Origin: Alphaproteobacteria bacterium
GTDB lineage: Bacteria > Pseudomonadota > Alphaproteobacteria > SMXP01
DNA: 11,700 nucleotides
NCBI GenBank assembly: GCA_028280675.1
Contig: JANQLI010000289.1
Location: 1-11,700 of the forward strand
Reading direction: 5' to 3'
The position numbers and the translations under genes were made by a program. Shown here piece by piece: positions 1-5,972 of the stretch. Under the pieces are notes generated by a model. It searched no databases and was not told the origin of the DNA. It saw only the letters and a list, made by a program, of their open reading frames with translations. Position 1 is the first letter of the stretch; every line of letters begins with the position of its first letter.

Positions 1-536
1 GTTTGACCGGGCGTGTCAGCGACAACCGCCAACGGCGCTTCCGCATCGCCATTGGCAAAGCGCATAAAATATTCCTGGTCATCGCGCCAGATGCGCAAAT
101 CCAGACGGTCTGACAGCGCATTCACCACAGACACACCCACACCATGCAAACCGCCCGATACTTTGTAAGAGTTTTGATCGAACTTGCCGCCCGCATGGAG
201 CTGCGTCATGATCACCTCGGCAGCCGACACGCCTTCCTCTTCGTGAATGTCCGTTGGAATGCCGCGGCCATTATCGCCAACGGTCACCGAGCCATCCGCA
301 TTCAAAATAACCAGGACATTATCGCAATAGCCAGCAAGCGCTTCGTCGATGGCGTTATCCACGACCTCATAGACCATGTGATGCAGCCCCGAACCATCAT
401 CGGTATCGCCGATATACATCCCTGGCCGTTTGCGCACCGCATCCAGGCCGCGCAGGACTTTAATCGAATCCGCGCCATAGTCTTCAGCCGCGTCTTGCGC
501 TGACTTGTGTTCGTCAGAAGAATGTTCATCAACCAT
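1..536 (-). CDS. gyrB: DNA gyrase subunit B, N-terminal part (cut by window edge)
   Basis: ATPase subunit of DNA gyrase, which introduces negative supercoils into DNA together with GyrA. About 178 codons are present, starting at the ATG at 534-536 (MVDEHSSDEH...); the rest lies beyond base 1. The GHKL ATPase fold is clear: EVVDNAIDEA at residues 57-66 (catalytic Glu57, Mg-binding Asn61 by family analogy), DNGRGIP at 88-94 and GGLHGVGVSVVNALS at 128-142. KRPGMYIGD near residue 36 is the usual GyrB/ParE opening. GyrB rather than ParE is preferred because of the recF-gyrB neighbourhood. AAGGA lies 7 bases before the ATG. The gene follows recF by only 23 bases on the same strand, so it is probably cotranscribed with dnaN and recF. 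The N-terminal tail before the conserved core is acidic and about 20 residues long. Confidence 0.96.
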   Translation of the reverse strand, partial: MVDEHSSDEHKSAQDAAEDYGADSIKVLRGLDAVRKRPGMYIGDTDDGSGLHHMVYEVVDNAIDEALAGYCDNVLVILNADGSVTVGDNGRGIPTDIHEEEGVSAAEVIMTQLHAGGKFDQNSYKVSGGLHGVGVSVVNALSDRLDLRIWRDDQEYFMRFANGDAEAPLAVVADTPGQ

Positions 537-559
537 AATCTTGTCCTTACTCTCCCTGC

Positions 560-1783
560 TTACGCTGCAGGCCAAATGCGTCCTTGATCCACTGTGAAAC
601 TTTGCGCCCGTTCGCCAAAGGCCGCAAAAAGAGCGTGGTCTGTTCCGGTCATCCAGGCTTGGCACCCCAGCCTGCATAATTCATCGAAGAGGGCGGCGCG
701 GCGCGCTTCATCTAAATGGGCCGCGACTTCATCCATAAGCAGCAAAGGGGACATTGCGCTTTCCGCCTGACACAGGGTGCGCGCATTGGCGAGGAAGATG
801 CCAATCAGCAACGCCTTTTGCTCGCCGGTGGAGCACAGCTTTGCAGGCATATCCTTTTCCGCATGACGCACAAGAAGATCCGATCGGTGCGGCCCAAAAA
901 GACAGCGCCCTGCTTCCGCATCGCGGCGGCGGCCTTGCGCCAGTTCGTGCACCATTGCATCTTCCACATCCACAGCCGCGCCCACACTCACATCCGCTTC
1001 TAAATCGCCAACCAATGCGATATGTGCATGCGGAAACACGGAATCTGTTTGTGCGAGAAGCGCTGTTTGCAAGCGGGCCACCATTTCAAGGCGGGCAGCG
1101 ACAATAGCCACGCCTTTTTCTGCCATGGTTGCTTCCAACGCAGAAAGCCACGCTGCATCGTTCGAACGGTCTTTCAAGAGACGCTGCCGGTCCCGCATAG
1201 CTTTTTCATACGCGCCAACCCGCCCTGCATGCGCGGGATCATGCCCCAGCACCAAGCGATCCAAAAACCGGCGGCGGGCGGTTTTGCCGTCTGCAAATAA
1301 GCGGTCATGGGCAGGCGTGAGCCACGCCATACGCACATGCTGCCCAAGAACGGCCGTACCATCCGTGCTTTCACCATCTATCCGCACCACACGGCGAAAG
1401 CCGCCCTGACGTGTGAGCTCCGCGCCTGTGCCAATACGCAATTGGCCGTCTGCGGTCATGACGTCTGCAGACACCGCCCAAATATGCGGCGCGACGGAAA
1501 GCAGCTCGCCTGCGCCATTCGCCTGGGCCATATCTTTGAGATCAACACTGCGCAGGCCCCGGCCAGGGGACAGCATGGAGATCGCCTCAAGCAAATTTGT
1601 TTTCCCCGCCCCATTCGGCCCGGCAAGAACCACAGGCCGCGCATCCACTTGCAAGGCAAGGTCACCGTAAGAGCGGAACTTTTGCAGATCAAGCCGCACG
1701 ACCGCCGTCTTGGCGCGCGGCCAAGATGTACGTTCGCCCTCTTTTAAGGAGGATGGATGGAGAACCTGCGGATGTCCCGGCAT
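560..1783 (-). CDS. recF: DNA replication and repair protein RecF
   Basis: SMC-like ATPase that, with RecO and RecR, loads RecA at single-strand gaps and stalled forks. The 407-residue product has Walker A GPNGAGKT at about 55-62, an ABC signature STGEQKALL at about 318-326 and Walker B LLLMDE at about 347-352, all in RecF order. The RecF opening RLDLQKFRSYG starts only at residue 30. The protein is therefore somewhat longer than the usual 360-385 residues because of a 29-residue front extension. The ATG at 1781-1783 is kept because AAAGG precedes it by about 9 bases. A GTG at residue 29 would give a conventional N-terminus but has no visible ribosome binding site. The gene lies 38 bases after dnaN and 23 bases before gyrB on the same strand, fitting one operon. 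Confidence 0.95.
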   Translation of the reverse strand: MPGHPQVLHPSSLKEGERTSWPRAKTAVVRLDLQKFRSYGDLALQVDARPVVLAGPNGAGKTNLLEAISMLSPGRGLRSVDLKDMAQANGAGELLSVAPHIWAVSADVMTADGQLRIGTGAELTRQGGFRRVVRIDGESTDGTAVLGQHVRMAWLTPAHDRLFADGKTARRRFLDRLVLGHDPAHAGRVGAYEKAMRDRQRLLKDRSNDAAWLSALEATMAEKGVAIVAARLEMVARLQTALLAQTDSVFPHAHIALVGDLEADVSVGAAVDVEDAMVHELAQGRRRDAEAGRCLFGPHRSDLLVRHAEKDMPAKLCSTGEQKALLIGIFLANARTLCQAESAMSPLLLMDEVAAHLDEARRAALFDELCRLGCQAWMTGTDHALFAAFGERAQSFTVDQGRIWPAA

Positions 1784-1821
1784 AGAAACAAGCCTTTACT
1801 GCAATACGGTCACGCCCATGC

Positions 1822-2946
1822 CTACACCCGCATCGGCATCAGGACGTAAAGGGCATCTTGGTCATGGTCTTCCGCATCGCTGATAATGGTTGGTGAGCCT
1901 GCATCGGCAAACATAAAACGGGCGGTCCCGCCATCAATTTGCCCCATCACATCAAGCAAGTAGCGTGAGTTAAAGCCGATCTCGAGACTTTCCGCCGCAT
2001 AATCCACCGACAATTCTTCACTGGCGCTGCCGTTTTCGGAATTGTTGACCGCCAACGTGATGCGGCCATCACCAAGCGCCAATTTAATAGCCCGCGATTT
2101 TTCCGTTGAGATGGTCGCCACCCGGTCCACCGCTTGCGCAAGGTCGCGCCCTTCAACGGTGAGAATTTTATCATTGCCCACAGGAATGACGCGGCCATAA
2201 TCAGGAAACGTGCCATCGATCAATTTCGAGGTCAGCACCGAAGAGCCAAACTCAAAACGAATTTTGGCATCCGACACCTGAATATTGACCGGGTCTGTCA
2301 CGTCATCAATCAAACGGCGCATTTCAACCACGGTTTTACGCGGCACGATGACACCCGGCATGCCTTTAGCGCCGGATGGAAGGAGCATCTGCACCCGCGC
2401 CAAGCGATGGCCATCGGTGGCAACCGCCCGCAAACTTTGCGCGCCATCGCTTTCATCTGGATGCAGGTAAATCCCGTTCAAATAATAGCGGGTTTCTTCG
2501 GTCGAAATGGCAAATTTGGTCTGGTCGATCAACCGGATGAGATCTGCAGGCTCCATCGTGAATTGATGGGTGTAATCTTCCGCCGCCATCACCGGATAGT
2601 CTTCCGCAGGCAAACATGGCAGCCAAAAATGCGACCGTCCGGCTGAAATCGCAACACGCGCTTCATCGTCTGTGTATTCGAGCTGGATCTGCGCCCCTTC
2701 CGGCAGCTTGCGCACAATGTCATACAATGTGTGCGCCGGCACCGTGATGGCGCCGTCTTGCAACACGGTTGCTTCTACGGATTCAACAATCTCCACATCC
2801 AGGTCCGTCGAGGTGAGCGCAATTTCGCCGCCGCTCGCCCGGATCAACACATTCGACAAAATCGGAATTGTGTTGCGGCGCTCCACAACACTTTGCACAT
2901 GGTTCAAGGATTTTAGGAAAGCAGCACGTTCAATGGTTGTTTTCAT
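1822..2946 (-). CDS. dnaN: DNA polymerase III beta subunit (sliding clamp)
   Basis: Ring-shaped clamp that tethers DNA polymerase III and other proteins to DNA. The 374-residue product matches the family length (about 366-378). It opens MKTTIERAAFLKSLNHVQSV, has the typical ERRNTIPILSNVLI segment at about 22-35, and ends in YVLMPMRV, the usual clamp C-terminus. Internal landmarks include VATDGHRLA near the middle and FNSRYLLDV in the third domain. The start is the ATG at 2944-2946; only a weak AAGAA-type ribosome binding site precedes it. It is separated from dnaA by about 350 bases, so it probably has its own promoter in addition to any read-through, and it leads the dnaN-recF-gyrB run. Confidence 0.97.
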   Translation of the reverse strand: MKTTIERAAFLKSLNHVQSVVERRNTIPILSNVLIRASGGEIALTSTDLDVEIVESVEATVLQDGAITVPAHTLYDIVRKLPEGAQIQLEYTDDEARVAISAGRSHFWLPCLPAEDYPVMAAEDYTHQFTMEPADLIRLIDQTKFAISTEETRYYLNGIYLHPDESDGAQSLRAVATDGHRLARVQMLLPSGAKGMPGVIVPRKTVVEMRRLIDDVTDPVNIQVSDAKIRFEFGSSVLTSKLIDGTFPDYGRVIPVGNDKILTVEGRDLAQAVDRVATISTEKSRAIKLALGDGRITLAVNNSENGSASEELSVDYAAESLEIGFNSRYLLDVMGQIDGGTARFMFADAGSPTIISDAEDHDQDALYVLMPMRV

Positions 2947-3297
2947 GGATCTTGTTTCTTCAAATCATCCTAAAAAGTGGGACACAGCCACAGTGATCAT
3001 AGAAAGCGGCCCTGTTCAGCCCCACTCCAAAGGAGCGCTTTTGGGACGTCACAGCGACCGATATGAGACCCGCAGCTTTGATGCAGAAAATGGCCCCCAA
3101 GGCGGTGCGAATCTGAAGGGAAAGTATAGCAGGAAGCCTCAGAAAAAGTGCAATTTTTTCGTTATCGCACGGCCCCATAAGCCCTTTGCAAGGGATTGAT
3201 TCAAAAGGAGAAATATGAGCGTCATTTTAACGGCACAAAACCGTTTCATACGCTGCAGACGCACGGTGCAAAATCAGCGAATCACAGACCCCGCCGC
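2947..3297. other. dnaA-dnaN intergenic region
   Basis: A 351-base stretch without a convincing conserved gene. It contains a candidate minus-strand promoter at 3123-3153, a small 5-bp hairpin CCCTT-TGC-AAGGG at 3182-3194, and an imperfect stem AACGG/CCGTT near 3229-3245 that lacks a proper U-tract, so I do not call a dnaA terminator. A 28-codon plus-strand mini-ORF with a good ribosome binding site runs from 3215 to 3301. There are three GANTC sites (3109-3113, 3198-3202, 3279-3283), the CcrM methylation motif in many Alphaproteobacteria. I see no DnaA box matching the consensus. Confidence 0.6.
3123..3153 (-). promoter_or_regulatory. Possible dnaN promoter
   Basis: On the minus strand a -10-like TATACT (3123-3128; 5 of 6 to TATAAT) is preceded, with a 19-base spacer, by TTGCAC (3148-3153; only TTG matches the -35 box). 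It would give a leader of roughly 170 bases before dnaN. The long spacer and weak -35 make this tentative. Confidence 0.3.
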
Positions 3298-3301
3298 TTA
3301 A
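3215..3301 (+). CDS. Doubtful 28-residue mini-ORF with strong ribosome binding site
   Basis: ATG at 3215 is preceded by AAAAGGAG (3203-3210) with a 4-base spacer, better than many of the real genes here. The predicted peptide is 28 residues, basic and Gln-rich (begins MSVILTAQNRFIRCRR), with no membrane segment and no family I recognise. Its stop TAA (3299-3301) overlaps the dnaA stop on the other strand through a shared TTAA. It is antisense to the dnaA-dnaN spacer. No promoter is evident upstream. It could be chance. Confidence 0.15.
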   Translation: MSVILTAQNRFIRCRRTVQNQRITDPAA

Positions 3302-4887
3302 GCGCCGCCTTGTTGCGTGGCACCCAATTTACGCTTTAAGGTCTCAAGGTCCCCTTCAATCACCCGGTCCGCCGCACGCAACGCCTCAATCCGCCGCACC
3401 GCATGGATGACAGTGGTATGGTCCCGGCCACCAAACTTACGGCCGATCTCCGGCAAAGACCGTGTGGTCAGTTGCTTGCAGAGATACATCGCGATCTGCC
3501 GTGGGCGCGCCACTTCACGGGCGCGGCGGGGAGAGAGCATATCCGCCATTGTCAGACTGAAATATTTGGTCACACAGCGCTGAATATCATCAATAGTGAT
3601 CTTACGATCCGAGGAACGCAAAAGGTCCGCCAGCACATCTTTTGCAAGATCAAGAGAAACCGGCCGTCCCACCAGAGCGGCATGGGCCGAGAGCCGCGTC
3701 ACAGCCCCTTCAAGCGCGCGAATATTCGAGGTAATGCGATGCGCCAAAAATTCCTGCACCGTGTTTGGCACGGAAATGTCGTTGTCAGCGTATAAACTGA
3801 TGCGGTCGAGCTTTTTCTTCAAAATACCGAGGCGCAGTTCAAAGTCCGTCGCACCGAGATCCACCGCAAGCCCTTGGTCGAGACGGGAGCGGATGCGCTC
3901 GCCCACCCCTTCGAGTTCAGAGGGTGCGCGGTCGGCGGTGATCACGACCTGACGGTTTTGGCCAATCAGGGCATCGAAAGTATGAAAAAACTCTTCCTGG
4001 GTTGACGCCTTATTGGCAATGAACTGAACGTCATCCATAAGCAAAATATCGACACCACGAAACTGCTCTTTAAAGGTCATAATGTCCCGGTCACGCAACG
4101 CTTGAACGAAGCAATACATAAACCGTTCGGCCGAAAGATAGAGAATTTTAGCGTATGGATTGCGCTTTTTCAGTTCCCACGCAATAGCGTGCAGCAAATG
4201 GGTTTTGCCAATGCCGACCTGACCGCGAATATAGAGCGGGTTATAGGTTTGCGCAGGGGCGTGTGCGACACGTTTTGCAGCGGCATAGGCCAGCTCATTT
4301 GACGCACCCACAACAAAGTCTTCAAAGGTAAAACGCGGATCAAGAGGGGCGCCCAATGGGGCCGCTTCGCCTTGCCGCGCCTCAACAAATAAGGAGGGCT
4401 CTGTTTGCACCGGAGAAGATGTTGAGAGTGCGGGTGCGTCCGCAAAACGTGCTGTATGTGCCGTTTTGCTGGTGTGCAACCCGCTCTCCGTGGCCTCCTC
4501 TGTCACTAAAGCCGATGACATCGGTTTCAGCTGAGTAATCTCCGTGCCCTCGTTGACATCCATGTCAACGTTCATGTCCACATCCGAACGTAAAATCAAC
4601 GATACGGCGTGCACATTTTCATTTTCGTGCGCCCAATAGGTCCGCAAGCGGTCCTCATAGTGAGAGACAATCCAATCCCGTATAAAACGGGTGGGCGCAC
4701 ACAGCTCAACACAATCATCCGCAAGTGAGACAAACGCCACCTCTGCAAACCAAGAGCGAAACGCATCCATCCCCAAATCGGACTGCAAGCGGGCTTTGAC
4801 ATTTTGCCATTGCTTTTGACCAACATGCTGGTCCGATTGTTGTTGCTCTTGCCCTTGTTGATCGTCAACGAGCATTACCTGCCGCAT
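3298..4887 (-). CDS. dnaA: Chromosomal replication initiator protein DnaA
   Basis: AAA+ initiator that binds DnaA boxes at oriC, melts the origin and loads the replicative helicase. The 529-residue product has all four domains. Domain I is at about 25-100. An acidic, low-complexity linker (domain II) lies at about 101-185 and includes a DVDMNVDMDV run. The AAA+ core has Walker A GQVGIGKT at 222-229, Walker B LLMDDV at 282-287 and RIRSR at about 331-335. The domain IV helix-turn-helix carries the signature GGRDHTTVIHA at 486-496. Walker A has Gln where GG(V/T)GLGKT is usual, but still fits GxxGxGKT. The N-terminal tail is unusually Gln/Asp-rich. The ATG at 4885-4887 is chosen because AAGGGG stands 7 bases before it; Met5 is a possible alternative. 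Its leader contains alternative hairpins (see 4905-4947). Confidence 0.98.
   Translation of the reverse strand: MRQVMLVDDQQGQEQQQSDQHVGQKQWQNVKARLQSDLGMDAFRSWFAEVAFVSLADDCVELCAPTRFIRDWIVSHYEDRLRTYWAHENENVHAVSLILRSDVDMNVDMDVNEGTEITQLKPMSSALVTEEATESGLHTSKTAHTARFADAPALSTSSPVQTEPSLFVEARQGEAAPLGAPLDPRFTFEDFVVGASNELAYAAAKRVAHAPAQTYNPLYIRGQVGIGKTHLLHAIAWELKKRNPYAKILYLSAERFMYCFVQALRDRDIMTFKEQFRGVDILLMDDVQFIANKASTQEEFFHTFDALIGQNRQVVITADRAPSELEGVGERIRSRLDQGLAVDLGATDFELRLGILKKKLDRISLYADNDISVPNTVQEFLAHRITSNIRALEGAVTRLSAHAALVGRPVSLDLAKDVLADLLRSSDRKITIDDIQRCVTKYFSLTMADMLSPRRAREVARPRQIAMYLCKQLTTRSLPEIGRKFGGRDHTTVIHAVRRIEALRAADRVIEGDLETLKRKLGATQQGGA
4551..4570. repeat. 7-bp inverted repeat inside the dnaA linker coding region
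   Basis: CGTTGAC (4551-4557) and GTCAACG (4564-4570) are perfect inverted repeats around a 6-base centre. They lie in the part encoding the low-complexity DMNVDMDV run of DnaA domain II, where short near-repeats (CATGTC, CACATC) also occur. Confidence 0.7.
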
Positions 4888-4904
4888 TTCAAAACCCCTT
4901 CACT

Positions 4905-4947
4905 GACTGGCCTTTACGCCTCAACCAGTCCAAAACCCAATGACTGG
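4905..4947 (-). promoter_or_regulatory. Alternative hairpins in the dnaA leader
   Basis: Reading the dnaA mRNA direction, CCAGTC (4947-4942), GACTGG (4930-4925) and CCAGTC (4910-4905) follow each other. The middle copy can pair with either neighbour, with 6 perfect pairs and loops of 11 or 14 bases; the downstream pairing can add two G-U pairs. The downstream hairpin would end 4 bases before the AAGGGG ribosome binding site (4895-4900). This is the geometry of a translational switch, but no function is demonstrated. Chance repetition of a 7-mer cannot be excluded. Confidence 0.45.
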
Positions 4948-5203
4948 GATGATTATCGTGCCGCTTTCACCACATACGGCATCACCCAAACAAAAACTTT
5001 ACTTTGTCGTACGGTTTGTCACGCTGCGCCGGTATTTTGTTATTGGCTTTGTTTGGCGGTGCGTCACTTTAAAATCCTTCCAAGAAAGGCAATAATATCC
5101 TTTGCCGAAACACACAAAATACGCGCGGTACAAAGTGCGATCGGAGACTTAACGTCGAACAAACTCAATGAGCTTGTGTACTCTGTATGAATAAAAACTC
5201 GAT

Positions 5204-5220
5204 TGCCTTACATCAAGGCA
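5204..5220. repeat. Inverted repeat TGCCTT/AAGGCA
   Basis: Perfect 6-bp arms around a 5-base centre (ACATC) inside the dnaA-rpsT gap, 10 bases from a degenerate DnaA-box-like site. It is not followed by a T-tract, so it is not called a terminator. Confidence 0.6.
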
Positions 5221-5266
5221 GGGAACTCAAACTACGATCCAACATATTGCATCTCTTTGCTGTCTT

Positions 5267-5298
5267 TCATCGCAATGTGTTTTGTTTTTTTGCGATGA
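5267..5298. repeat. 9-bp inverted repeat with T-rich loop
   Basis: TCATCGCAA (5267-5275) and TTGCGATGA (5290-5298) are perfect inverted repeats separated by 14 bases that on the plus strand are almost only T and G. It is the longest perfect inverted repeat I found in the putative origin. No T-tract follows either arm, so it is more likely a DNA structure or binding site than a terminator. Confidence 0.7.
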
Positions 5299-5381
5299 TG
5301 TTTTCGCTTCGTGATGCCCCGTGGACAAGATGTAAAATAACCCCATCTTGAGTGCGCATGCAAGTGGTAGGAAAGGAGAAC

Positions 5382-5420
5382 ATGAAAAATATTTTAAAAA
5401 AATTCACTTGCACTTTTTGA
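5382..5420 (+). CDS. Doubtful 12-codon mini-ORF with strong ribosome binding site
   Basis: ATG at 5382 follows AAAGGAG (5372-5378) by 3 bases and reads MKNILKKFTCTF before TGA. It is Lys-rich and has no recognised function. It coincides with the start of the AT-rich tract, so AT-richness may explain the codons. No promoter was found. Confidence 0.12.
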   Translation: MKNILKKFTCTF

Positions 5421-5456
5421 TTTCTTTGACCTCACAAATTTCTCGATAAAAAATAC
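5382..5456. other. AT-rich tract, candidate DNA unwinding element
   Basis: About three quarters A+T over 75 bases, including the palindrome AAAATATTTT (5386-5395). Immediately beside it, 5459-5468 and 5471-5481 are alternating purine-pyrimidine (GCGCGCGCAT and GCGCATGCACA), a composition prone to Z-DNA. Placement next to dnaA makes an origin unwinding element plausible; this is inference. Confidence 0.4.
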
Positions 5457-5525
5457 AGGCGCGCGCATTCGCGCATGCACAAAAAGCATATCTATAAACT
5501 GCGTTTTACCGCGATGCCGCATTCT

Positions 5526-5539
5526 ATCTGTACACAGAT
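5526..5539. repeat. Operator-like dyad ATCTGT-AC-ACAGAT
   Basis: Perfect 6-bp arms with a 2-base centre, a typical spacing for a dimeric regulator site. It overlaps the degenerate DnaA-box-like CTGTACACA at 5528-5536. Confidence 0.6.
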
Positions 5540-5594
5540 TATTAAATGAAGAATAAGACGTAACGCCTTGCTTATGCTTGCAAACTTAACGCAT

Positions 5595-5626
5595 AAAAAA
5601 ACACCGCCTGAATGGCTCAGGCAGTG
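5595..5626 (-). terminator. Intrinsic terminator of rpsT
   Basis: In the rpsT mRNA direction CACTGCCTGA (5626-5617) pairs with TCAGGCGGTG (5611-5602) across a 5-base loop; it is a 10-bp stem with one U-G pair. Seven U residues follow (A-run at 5595-5601 on the plus strand). This is the clearest rho-independent terminator in the window and closes the rpsT transcript before it enters the putative origin. Confidence 0.88.
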
Positions 5627-5631
5627 GTTTG

Positions 5632-5666
5632 TCGCATATGAGAATTCTTTTCTAAAAAATATGCGA
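5632..5666. repeat. 8-bp inverted repeat in the rpsT 3' region
   Basis: TCGCATAT (5632-5639) and ATATGCGA (5659-5666) are perfect inverted arms with a 19-base loop that contains the palindrome AGAATTCT (5641-5648). It lies between the rpsT stop and its terminator, so the transcript could carry two consecutive hairpins. Confidence 0.55.
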
Positions 5667-5682
5667 AATGCGCTTGGTGATG

Positions 5683-5949
5683 TTAGCTGCGTAACGCGCC
5701 AACACGTTTTGATAAACGGGAAATTTTGCGTGCCGCTGTATTACGATGCAAAATACCTTTTGTGGTGCCACGCATAATTTCTGGCTGCGCAACTTTCAGC
5801 GCTGCGGACGCTTGTTCATAATCACCGGCTTGGATGGCTTCTTCGACTTTCCGGACATAGGTCCGAATGCGTGAGCGGCGGTTGCGGTTGACTTCTGTAC
5901 GACGCGCAATCACGCGGATCGCTTTTTTTGCAGATTTTGTATTTGCCAT
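5683..5949 (-). CDS. rpsT: 30S ribosomal protein S20 (bS20)
   Basis: Small basic protein that binds 16S rRNA early in 30S assembly. The 88-residue product opens MANTKSAKKAIRV, the family hallmark, continues with NRNRRSRIRTYVRKVEEAI, and ends in the typical alanine/lysine/arginine-rich helical region with NTAARKISRLSKRV. The ATG at 5947-5949 is preferred over one five codons upstream because MANTKSAKK is the conserved start and length fits the family (about 86-90). No clear Shine-Dalgarno sequence precedes it, in keeping with the atypical initiation known for S20 in E. coli. It has its own promoter (6014-6042), a leader with a hairpin and an intrinsic terminator (5595-5626), so it forms a single-gene unit. 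Confidence 0.97.
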   Translation of the reverse strand: MANTKSAKKAIRVIARRTEVNRNRRSRIRTYVRKVEEAIQAGDYEQASAALKVAQPEIMRGTTKGILHRNTAARKISRLSKRVGALRS

Positions 5950-5972
5950 ATCGGGTGCGACCAAACTTGAAT

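Larger units (their letters stand above)
5354..5479. repeat. Direct repeat GCGCATGCA flanking the AT-rich tract
   Basis: The 9-mer GCGCATGCA occurs at 5354-5362 and 5471-5479, on either side of the AT-rich segment, and a third GCGCAT lies at 5463-5468. The core GCATGC is palindromic. The flanking copies could be protein-binding sites bordering an unwinding element. Confidence 0.5.
4888..5682. other. Putative oriC / dnaA-rpsT intergenic region
   Basis: A 795-base gap between dnaA and rpsT, clearly AT-richer than the flanking genes. It is the natural origin candidate by synteny with dnaA, dnaN and gyrB. I find no exact TTATCCACA box. The closest candidates are 5186-5194 (reverse TTATTCATA), 5320-5328 (reverse TTGTCCACG), 5441-5449 (reverse TTATCGAGA), 5489-5497 (reverse TTATAGATA), 5473-5481 (GCATGCACA) and 5528-5536 (CTGTACACA), mostly two mismatches each. 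There is an AT-rich tract at 5382-5456, a GC-rich alternating island at 5459-5481, several inverted repeats, no GANTC site and no CtrA-type TTAA-N7-TTAA. The octamer ACTTAACG occurs at 5147-5154 and 5584-5591. No protein-coding gene beyond a 12-codon mini-ORF is supported. The dnaA promoter must lie here, but I cannot place it confidently. Confidence 0.5.

Noticed and set aside
1746..1785. Perfect AAGGAGG followed by ATG on the plus strand
   Set aside because: It lies antisense inside recF codons; the frame is open for only a few codons and has no conserved content.
2960..3178. 72-codon minus-strand open frame between dnaA and dnaN
   Set aside because: No ribosome binding site or conserved motif; composition is consistent with random open frame in a promoter region.
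3229..3245. dnaA terminator (AACGG/CCGTT stem)
   Set aside because: Five-base-pair stem with long loop and no U-tract in the dnaA direction.
4804..5190. 128-codon plus-strand open frame covering the dnaA start and leader
   Set aside because: Its first part is antisense to dnaA, it has no ribosome binding site, and the translation has no recognisable family.
5147..5591. CtrA binding sites at the two ACTTAACG repeats
   Set aside because: Neither copy is followed by a second TTAA after seven bases, so only a half-site is present.
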